Shown: positions 7,504 to 11,619 of the stretch, piece after piece
Position numbering within the stretch: position 1 is the first letter of the stretch
Layout of the letters: every line of letters starts with the position of its first letter
The notes under the pieces: generated by a model
What the model was told of the DNA's origin: nothing
Seen by the model: the letters and a program-made list of their open reading frames with translations, nothing else
Database searches by the model: none
Source of the DNA: JBARCX01 sp049794535
GTDB lineage: Bacteria; Pseudomonadota; Gammaproteobacteria; Xanthomonadales; Rhodanobacteraceae
Length of the DNA: 11,619 nucleotides
Assembly (NCBI GenBank): GCA_049794535.1
Contig: JBARCX010000430.1
Coordinates: 1-11,619, forward strand
Direction of reading: 5' to 3'
Program-made: the position numbers and the translations under genes

Positions 7504-7711
7504 TGGCACAATATACACAAATACACAATAGTTGCATATGCACAACCATATACAACCACCCCACTCCCAGGCGAGCGATATCAACGGTTTGCACAAGTGC
7601 CTGGTGAACCAGCGCCCCTGCGGCGTAGCCACTCTCGTCCGTACCGAACGATTGAGAATCCACTCAGAGCCTTCTGAAGCAGTCGCTGCGAGAGAACAGT
7701 TAGGCCCGACC
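7504..7711 (-). promoter_or_regulatory. AT-rich control region of the marR-MFS operon with a MarR-like operator
   Basis: The 55 bases next to the MarR start are markedly AT-rich compared with the rest of the window. They hold TTGCATATGCAC at 7532-7543, one mismatch from the perfect 12-bp palindrome TTGCATATGCAA. On the minus strand TTGTGTAT occurs twice in tandem (7513-7528), and GGTTGT is repeated nearby, next to ATATG motifs. These are plausible binding sites for the MarR protein over its own promoter. I could not fix the -35 and -10 boxes with confidence. The rest of the interval, up to 7711, shows nothing. Confidence 0.45.
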
Positions 7712-7942
7712 TCAGGCCACTTTGTCGGTGATACGAACGTGAGCATCAGTGATGTGAAACCCATGCTTCGCCATGTCATCAAGGCACTCTCCCGAATCAA
7801 AGCCTGGCGTCACCTGACCTCGGCTTAGCTCCATTGATCTAAATGAAACCCATGGAGCAAACCTTGCAGGCAGGTTCGCCCCCGCAACATCTTCCGTAAA
7901 ACCGAACACGCGACCTGGACCTCTGAAAATATGTATCTGCAT
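7712..7942 (-). CDS. Small 76-aa protein, conserved-looking, function unknown
   Basis: ATG 7942 has GGAG eight bases upstream, an excellent ribosome site, and the frame ends at TGA 7712-7714. The protein begins MQIHIFRGPGRVFGF, then GANLPARFAPWVSF, an acidic middle containing GFDSGECLDDMAKHGF, and ends HITDAHVRITDKVA. The alternation of short strands with one helix, and the ordered Gly/Pro/aromatic positions, read like a compact alpha/beta domain rather than noise. I have the impression of similar small proteins in related bacteria, but cannot name a family. No signal peptide or membrane segment is present. It lies 80 bp downstream of rsgA on the same strand and upstream of the MarR gene; a 12-bp dyad (TAGCG-tg-CGCTA, 7985-7996) lies in the gap to rsgA. 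It could be co-transcribed with rsgA. Confidence 0.7.
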   Translation of the reverse strand: MQIHIFRGPGRVFGFTEDVAGANLPARFAPWVSFRSMELSRGQVTPGFDSGECLDDMAKHGFHITDAHVRITDKVA

Positions 7943-8022
7943 TTCGTTTACTCCGAGTTGGACATTTGATGGATTACGTTTGGCTAGCGTGCGCTAACAG
8001 ATTTCCACGGCATGATTGAGCT

Positions 8023-9081
8023 CTAACGATCCAGGCGTTCGCGTTTTGCGCGCATGGCTGCTTTTCCCATGGCACCAAATTGGCGGCTTAGCTCACGTTT
8101 CTCCCGTACGGTTCGCTGAGCTTCGGCTGCCTCACGTTGAAGCTTTTGGTAATTGGCAAAGCGACGAGCGTCGAGAACACCTTCGGTGATGGCCTGCCCC
8201 ACCGCGCAGCCGGCGTCATCACCATGCCGACAATCACTGAAGCGACACTGCATGGCCAGCGCTTCAATATCGTCAAAAACGACACCTAGCCCGGCCTCAA
8301 CCGCGCCTACGCGAAGCTCGCGCATACCTGGCGTATCGATGACCCACGCACCGAATGGGGTGGGAAACATTTCCCGTGCCGTGGTCGTATGTCGCCCCTT
8401 GGCATCATCAGCTCGAATGCCACCGGTCAACTGCGACGAGTCACCCATCAAGCTATTGGTGAGTGTGGATTTGCCGACACCCGAGGAACCGACGAAGGCC
8501 ACGGTGTGCCCTGGTTCAAGCCAGGGTGAGAGTTGTGCAACGGACGCGGTGTCCGTCGCATTCACTGCAAGAACGACGACGGTTGCCAAGCAGCGTTGTG
8601 CAGTAGCGACGTAGTGATCAACGTGATCGCTAAGGTCGGATTTCGTCAGCACGACGATAGGCTCGACACCTGCTTCGGCGGCCAAGGTGAGATAGCGCTC
8701 CAGCCGCGATGGATTGAAGTCGTCATTGCAGGATGTAACGACAAACAACGTGTCGAGATTGGCAGCGATGGACTGGCGACGATGATCGCCACCCGCCGCC
8801 ACACGTTCGATCAGCGTGTAGCGTTCGATCAATCGAATGACACGATCAGCGTCGTGATCGACCATGACCCAATCGCCCACCGCCACGGCGGATTCCGTGT
8901 CGACAAGGCTCGGCGGCAACACGGCTGTGCCGTGACCACGTGAAGAAAGAACCGACAAGCCAGTGCGATGCACAGCGGTAACGCGCGCGGGATAACCCGC
9001 TTCAAAATCAGCCAGCGTCAGGTTCTGAGCGTAGTGAGACCGCCAGCCGAGTTGGTCGAGAGAAAACGTCTTGGGAGACAT
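8023..9081 (-). CDS. rsgA: Ribosome small subunit-dependent GTPase A
   Basis: A 352-residue RsgA (YjeQ/EngC), the circularly permuted GTPase that checks late maturation of the 30S subunit. All motifs are present in the permuted order: an OB-fold region at about 30-95, G4 TKSD (146-149), G1 GSSGVGKST (198-206), G2 loop RHTTT (230-234) and G3 DTPG (249-252). Then comes the C-terminal zinc site with Cys279, Cys284, His286 and Cys292, and a basic helical tail rich in Arg/Lys (320-352) that suits rRNA contact. The start is ATG 9081, with AGGG about 9 nt upstream; the stop is TAG 8025-8023. Length is normal for the family. Upstream lies an unusual 14-codon leader ORF with its own strong ribosome site, which may influence expression. 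Function is well established for the family; the assignment is secure. Confidence 0.97.
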   Translation of the reverse strand: MSPKTFSLDQLGWRSHYAQNLTLADFEAGYPARVTAVHRTGLSVLSSRGHGTAVLPPSLVDTESAVAVGDWVMVDHDADRVIRLIERYTLIERVAAGGDHRRQSIAANLDTLFVVTSCNDDFNPSRLERYLTLAAEAGVEPIVVLTKSDLSDHVDHYVATAQRCLATVVVLAVNATDTASVAQLSPWLEPGHTVAFVGSSGVGKSTLTNSLMGDSSQLTGGIRADDAKGRHTTTAREMFPTPFGAWVIDTPGMRELRVGAVEAGLGVVFDDIEALAMQCRFSDCRHGDDAGCAVGQAITEGVLDARRFANYQKLQREAAEAQRTVREKRELSRQFGAMGKAAMRAKRERLDR

Positions 9082-9193
9082 GGGATAACCCTGGATGCAT
9101 GAAAGCGACGGCCTCCAAAGTGGGAGCCGAACGAGTCACCAGGGTGCGACGCTAAGAAGGTGCAGCGAGCCAGCGAGAGTGCTGGCGAGATGA

Positions 9194-9238
9194 TTAAGCG
9201 CGCGTCGACCCGGTGGAGGTAGCGGATGAAACATTCAT
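9194..9238 (-). CDS. Possible 14-codon leader peptide upstream of rsgA
   Basis: ATG at 9238 is preceded, at a spacing of 8 nt, by a perfect AGGAGG (9252-9247), one of the strongest ribosome sites in the window. It encodes MNVSSATSTGSTRA and stops at TAA 9196-9194. A perfect 6-bp hairpin (GCCAGC/GCTGGC with a 6-nt loop) starts about 10 nt after the stop, and a second bulged GC-rich hairpin (about 9111-9128) sits near the rsgA start. Promoter, leader ORF, hairpins and gene in this order recall a translation-coupled leader. The peptide is rich in Ser and Thr (eight of 14) but is not a run of one residue, so classic amino-acid attenuation is not obvious. Confidence 0.4.
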   Translation of the reverse strand: MNVSSATSTGSTRA

Positions 9239-9273
9239 GGTCTTAGCCTCCTGTGTGGGTTAACGGGACGCGC

Positions 9274-9302
9274 AGATTAGCCGCGCATTAAATCGCTTGC
9301 AA
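9274..9302 (-). promoter_or_regulatory. Candidate promoter for the leader ORF and rsgA
   Basis: On the minus strand TTGCAA (9302-9297) and TAATCT (9279-9274) are 17 bp apart. This would start transcription near 9267, about 15 nt before the AGGAGG of the leader ORF. The hexamers match consensus at four and three of six positions, so the call rests mainly on spacing and placement. Confidence 0.35.
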
Positions 9303-9312
9303 GTGCTCAATG

Positions 9313-9342
9313 TCGCTATGAAGTCGGTCGCTATGAAGTCGG
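9313..9342. repeat. Perfect tandem duplication of 15 bp
   Basis: TCGCTATGAAGTCGG is present twice in direct succession (9313-9327 and 9328-9342). It lies in the intergenic region between the AroQ-like gene and rsgA, just upstream of the candidate rsgA promoter. It is most likely a slippage duplication. It could also duplicate a protein-binding site. Confidence 0.85.
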
Positions 9343-9410
9343 CCCCTATTAGAGCCTGGCTATTTTCGAAGAGTCTTATGTTCGCATGGAGTCGATAGCC
9401 GACACTGCAC

Positions 9411-9824
9411 TCAGCCCCGTCGCAATGCAATCCCCAGGGCGATGCGATAGCTCGTCGCCAGATCGCCATTGATGATAATGGTGGCTAAAGGAGCGCAGTG
9501 CGAGCAGGTGCCGGGCTCGAGTGTCGCATCGCTATCGTCGTGGACTTCGATATAAGGTGCCGTCAACTCATCGAGGGCATCGTGTAGCCCCGCTTCCGGA
9601 TGCGCCTGCACTTGCTGCCCGAGTTCGCCGGGATCGAGCAACATGAATTCGGTAGCTCGCGATCGCGCCGCACGCACGTGGGCGACCAATTCACGCAAGC
9701 CACTACAAGAGCACACTTCCAAAGTGCGGCCTGCGGTGCGGGCCAGTTGCTGCAAACTGCGTAGAAGCTCACCGCTAAGCAAGTCGGCGACAGGGTGCGG
9801 CCCTTGCACGATCATGATGGTCAC
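9411..9824 (-). CDS. Type II 3-dehydroquinase (AroQ)-like protein lacking key active-site residues
   Basis: A 137-residue protein from GTG 9824; ATG 9815 is a possible alternative. Its order of elements follows AroQ: first strand TIMIVQGP (2-9), a helix, LEVCSCSGLRELVAHVRAAR (35-54) where AroQ has the Q-S-N/D-x-E strand and helix, MLLDPGEL (61-68) for xIINPGAYTH, APYIEVHDDSD (89-99) for xPxxEVHxSN, and APLATIIINGDLATSYRIALGIAL (111-134) for the closing strand and helix. The segment carrying the essential Arg and Tyr of AroQ (GTREP-x-x-YG) is missing, as are the first-strand Asn pair and the Asn/His of NPGAYTH. Only EVH is kept. It is therefore probably not a shikimate-pathway enzyme. Two Cys pairs (C38/C40, C107/C110) are unusual and could bind a metal. 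It follows the 65-aa gene by 56 bp. Fold assignment is by eye; I am fairly sure of it. Confidence 0.75.
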   Translation of the reverse strand: MTIMIVQGPHPVADLLSGELLRSLQQLARTAGRTLEVCSCSGLRELVAHVRAARSRATEFMLLDPGELGQQVQAHPEAGLHDALDELTAPYIEVHDDSDATLEPGTCSHCAPLATIIINGDLATSYRIALGIALRRG

Positions 9825-9880
9825 GTTGACGCACTCATGGCAGTAAGCGCCGCAAACAACACCTGTTGAAGAGCATGCAC

Positions 9881-10078
9881 TCAGATCCCTGCATAGCCAC
9901 CAAGTACGTATTCGTCCTCAGCGGAAAGCGGGAGCGTTGTGCGAGCGGCCACTTCAACCTGCACGCGTACCGGCAAGGCAATCACTACGCCATAATCCGA
10001 ATCGTTTGACGAAACGTGTAGTTCCAACTGCGAATGGGTGTCATCGGGAAGCGAAACGGAAAGCTTCAACATCTGCAT
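9881..10078 (-). CDS. Small 65-aa protein of unknown function, partner of the AroQ-like gene
   Basis: ATG 10078 follows GAGGAGT with a spacing of 6 nt, a strong ribosome site, which is why I reject the longer open frame reaching 10306. The product starts MQMLKLSVSLPDDTHSQLEL, continues with DSDYGVVIALPVRVQVEVA and ends SAEDEYVLGGYAGI. Alternating hydrophobic residues predict three to four beta strands; it is acidic, with no signal peptide and no Cys. I do not recognise the family. The stop at 9883-9881 is 56 bp before the AroQ-like gene on the same strand, so the two are likely one transcript. The reading frame looks genuine by its start site and amphipathic pattern, but no homology supports it here. 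Confidence 0.6.
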   Translation of the reverse strand: MQMLKLSVSLPDDTHSQLELHVSSNDSDYGVVIALPVRVQVEVAARTTLPLSAEDEYVLGGYAGI

Positions 10079-10312
10079 AGCTACACTCCTCAGGCCAGCC
10101 CAGGAGGGATGAAACATCGGGCCGGCAACAAAACGAGCAGCCTGATATCGACTCAGTGCTGCGACTGTTGCGCACAGTAGGCGCCTGCACATAAGAAGCG
10201 GGTAGCGAAATCGCAATCGCGCGTATAGAACACGTAAATTTTTGGAAGACACGCCCGCTCCCTCGAAACGGGCGTGGCTGGCTTTGCCGCGCAACACCAA
10301 CCTCATCCAAGC
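10079..10312. other. Intergenic region between the cupin gene and the 65-aa gene
   Basis: These 234 bp hold the hairpin at 10250-10276 and, presumably, the promoter of the 65-aa/AroQ-like pair. I cannot point to convincing -35/-10 boxes. No coding frame with a ribosome site is visible. Confidence 0.5.
10250..10276 (-). terminator. Stable hairpin downstream of the cupin gene, possible terminator
   Basis: CACGCCCG and CGGGCGTG form a perfect GC-rich 8-bp stem around an 11-nt loop, about 37 nt after the cupin stop codon. No T-run follows on the minus strand (TCTTCC and then A-rich sequence), so it is not a canonical intrinsic terminator. It could be a Rho-assisted or mRNA-stabilising 3' hairpin. 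Confidence 0.3.
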
Positions 10313-10780
10313 TTACGGAACAGTCACATAAGGCTGCCCCACCTTGATCGTGTAAAAAACCAGGAATCGCAATACCGCATGCTTATCTGTGTTGCGAAAC
10401 AGCGTATGCGGAACAAGCGCGCGATCCTGCAGGCTCTCGCCTGCGTGATAGAGCCGTGGTTTCTCATCGCCGTAAGCCGACTCCGCGCTCCCTTCCAGGA
10501 TGTAAATCAACCCAGCCACCGGATGGTGATGCAAAGGTGCCGAGACACCAGGAGAAAGAACGATCAAATCCATTCGCATCTCCTGATCGGTACCTGGGAT
10601 GAGATGGTGCTCGAGCGTCGTGCGGGTAATACCTGAAGCCGCGCTCTGCACCACCTGTGCATGTACGCCGCTCACCATGATCCCGAACGCAGCGATAACT
10701 GCGCTCACCAGCACATAAGCCCGCCTCCTCCGCTGCGGTGTCTCTGCCGAATGACCTTCGACATCGATGAGTTGATTCAT
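10313..10780 (-). CDS. Membrane-anchored or exported cupin-domain protein
   Basis: A 155-residue protein from ATG 10780 to TAA 10315-10313. The N-terminus is basic (QRRRR, 16-20), followed by a hydrophobic segment YVLVSAVIAAFGIMVSGVHA (22-41) that acts as a signal peptide (possible cleavage after VHA) or an anchor. A single cupin barrel follows: motif 1 LSPGVSAPLHHHPVAGLIYILEG (75-97) with metal-ligand candidates His84 and His86, and motif 2 ending VPHTLFRN with His125. The usual motif-1 Glu before the last strand is replaced by Ala/Gly (PVAG), which is seen in some exported cupins but may weaken metal binding. The start lies 3 bp after the stop of the tautomerase-like gene (TGA-GCG-ATG), so the two are one operon and probably translationally coupled. 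Enzymatic role unknown; periplasmic binding or isomerase-like function are both possible. Confidence 0.85.
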   Translation of the reverse strand: MNQLIDVEGHSAETPQRRRRAYVLVSAVIAAFGIMVSGVHAQVVQSAASGITRTTLEHHLIPGTDQEMRMDLIVLSPGVSAPLHHHPVAGLIYILEGSAESAYGDEKPRLYHAGESLQDRALVPHTLFRNTDKHAVLRFLVFYTIKVGQPYVTVP

Positions 10781-10783
10781 CGC

Positions 10784-11320
10784 TCAACCCCGGCTGGCTT
10801 GGGGTGGAAAGCCATGCGCGTCACGCACACGTTGCTGCGCAGCGAGCAGTGGCTCGAAATACTCTGCCCGCTCGGTACCACCACCGGCGACGCCATTGAT
10901 CTCGCGAATGCCGATCGTCGCGCCACTCGCGCCCCAATTGCCGTCCGGCACCTCATGAATCATTACCCAGTCACTGGCGCGATTCGGAAAGCTGCCATCC
11001 ACGTTGAGGGTGTTGGCGATAATGCGATTGATCTCGGCATGCAGCGCCGTTTTATCGGCCTGTGGACTCGCCCCCACGGGATAAACAACATCAAACAAAA
11101 AGCGGCCGCCAGGCGGAGGAGCCAGGTCCGGCTTGCCGCCCACGAACCATGACGTCTTCGGATCCACTTCGTCGAACAACACGTAGGCGACCGCGCGGCC
11201 GGCTGGCGTATCGGCCCCGACTTCGGCGATCAGAATGGCGGCGGTCAAATCCTCGGCGAGCTTGGCTTTTTGGGCGTCGGTAAAGGCGCCGCGCTGATGG
11301 GTGATTCGGAGCAGTGGCAT
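10784..11320 (-). CDS. Double-domain 4-oxalocrotonate tautomerase-like protein
   Basis: A 178-residue protein from ATG 11320, with AGGAG 7 nt upstream. After Met removal it would begin with Pro, the catalytic N-terminal proline of the tautomerase superfamily (MPLLRITHQRGAFTDAQKAKLAEDL). The chain has two beta-alpha-beta units. The first is residues 2-62, ending YVLFDEVDPKTSWFVGG. The second is about 72-142, starting GRFLFDVVYPVG and ending WVMIHEVPDGNWGASGATIG, the usual E-V-P-x-x-N-W-x-x-GG type turn. This is the fused 4-OT layout, in which only the first unit keeps the catalytic proline. Reactions in the family include keto-enol tautomerisation and hydration or dehalogenation of small acids; which one applies cannot be told. 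It heads an operon with the cupin gene and is divergent from a TetR regulator, which likely controls it. Confidence 0.85.
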   Translation of the reverse strand: MPLLRITHQRGAFTDAQKAKLAEDLTAAILIAEVGADTPAGRAVAYVLFDEVDPKTSWFVGGKPDLAPPPGGRFLFDVVYPVGASPQADKTALHAEINRIIANTLNVDGSFPNRASDWVMIHEVPDGNWGASGATIGIREINGVAGGGTERAEYFEPLLAAQQRVRDAHGFPPQASRG

Positions 11321-11361
11321 GGGAATCTCCTAGGGGTGCCGGGATGGCTTGGAGACATTAC

Positions 11362-11405
11362 ATTACGATCGTAATTTATATCAAGTGTTATATTGCAGTC
11401 GTCAC
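11362..11405. promoter_or_regulatory. TetR operator-like palindrome between the tautomerase operon and the TetR gene
   Basis: ATTACGATCGTAAT at 11362-11375 is a perfect 14-bp palindrome in the AT-rich 100-bp divergent region. A degenerate second copy, ATTGCAGTCGTCAC, lies at 11392-11405 (nine of 14 positions shared). Placement between a TetR gene and the divergent operon makes autoregulation and control of both units likely. Palindromes of the TTACGATCGTAA type are known operators of TetR proteins. Confidence 0.6.
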
Positions 11406-11420
11406 ACAAAGGGGTTCGCA

Positions 11421-11619
11421 ATGGTCCGTTATCGGCCAGGACACAAAGAAGAAAGTCGGGCACGCATCGTGGCCGCGGCAGGCCGAGGGTTCCGTAAGCA
11501 AGGCTACGGCGGCATCGGCGTGGATGGCCTGGCCCAGGAAGCCGGTGTAACGCACGGTGCCTTTTACGGTCATTTCAGCTCCAAAGCGGATGCATTCCAG
11601 GCGGCGGTTGTCACCGGAC
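11421..11619 (+). CDS. TetR/AcrR-family transcriptional regulator, 3' end cut off by window
   Basis: ATG 11421 is preceded by AAGGGG about 7 nt upstream. The 66 visible codons start MVRYRPGHKEESRARIVAAAGRGF and continue with the TetR helix-turn-helix: GIGVDGLAQEAGVTHGAFYGHFSSKADAF (about residues 33-61). The recognition helix and the A-F-Y-x-H-F-x-S-K signature are both intact. The ligand-binding domain lies beyond the window. It is divergent from the tautomerase-cupin operon with a 100-bp gap containing a perfect palindrome, the usual arrangement for a repressor of its neighbour. Family is secure; the ligand is unknown. Confidence 0.92.
   Translation, partial: MVRYRPGHKEESRARIVAAAGRGFRKQGYGGIGVDGLAQEAGVTHGAFYGHFSSKADAFQAAVVTG

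Noticed and set aside
8533..8943. Plus-strand 136-codon open frame
   Set aside because: It is antisense to the GTPase and OB-fold part of rsgA, without a ribosome site.
9260..9469. Minus-strand 69-codon frame between the AroQ-like gene and rsgA
   Set aside because: It overlaps the 3' end of the AroQ-like gene and contains the 15-bp tandem duplication as a FIAT-D-FIAT repeat; no start-site support.
9821..9880. 19-codon frame (GTG 9880 to TGA 9821) linking the 65-aa and AroQ-like genes by GTGA
   Set aside because: It is very short and has no ribosome site; it may simply reflect the overlap of stop and start codons.
10079..10306. N-terminal extension of the 65-aa protein to 141 residues
   Set aside because: The extension is Arg/Leu-rich noise, spans the 10250-10276 hairpin and ignores the strong GAGGAGT site before ATG 10078.
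1..11619. Mobile element, CRISPR array, toxin-antitoxin or phage genes
   Set aside because: I looked for transposase or integrase motifs, terminal inverted repeats, regularly spaced repeats and small paired toxin-like ORFs, and found none.

Overview
The window looks like an ordinary chromosomal stretch from a GC-rich gammaproteobacterium. Xanthomonadales (for example the Dyella/Rhodanobacter group) is my tentative guess, from the gene families, the codon use and a GTAGGTTGG...CCCAACA repeat. That placement is inference and was not checked against any database. I see no transposase, integrase, CRISPR array, rRNA or complete tRNA.

Layout, left to right. (1) 1-924 (+): the 3' part of a glyoxalase-like (VOC) gene. 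It converges on a small exported DUF1579/lipocalin-like protein (1505-975, -), which is divergent from a GlxA-type AraC regulator (1612-2646, +). (2) A 397-bp gap holds a good promoter flanked by two near-palindromic boxes, followed by an alpha/beta hydrolase (3044-4021, +). A REP-like repeat sits on its stop codon, and just beyond it is a tRNA T-arm-like element. (3) Minus strand: an exported ClpP/crotonase-fold protein whose presumed nucleophile is Asp (5331-4156), then a MarR regulator and a 14-TM DHA2 drug exporter joined by an ATGA overlap (7503-5489). (4) Minus strand: a 76-aa orphan protein (7942-7712) downstream of rsgA (9081-8023). Upstream of rsgA lies a promoter, a perfect Shine-Dalgarno and a 14-codon leader ORF. 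(5) Minus strand: a 65-aa orphan (10078-9881) and a shortened type II dehydroquinase-like protein lacking the Arg/Tyr loop (9824-9411). (6) A membrane-anchored or exported cupin and a double-domain 4-oxalocrotonate-tautomerase-like protein form an operon (11320-10313, -), divergent from a TetR regulator cut off by the window end (11421-11619, +). A perfect 14-bp palindrome lies between them.

The recurring theme is small regulator-plus-effector modules: GlxA with a neighbour, MarR with an efflux pump, TetR with tautomerase and cupin. These suit sensing and handling of small reactive or toxic organic compounds. Nothing here is a convincing new multi-gene system. The most unusual items are the AroQ-like pseudoenzyme with its 65-aa partner, the leader ORF before rsgA, and the two-box promoter at 2862-2904.
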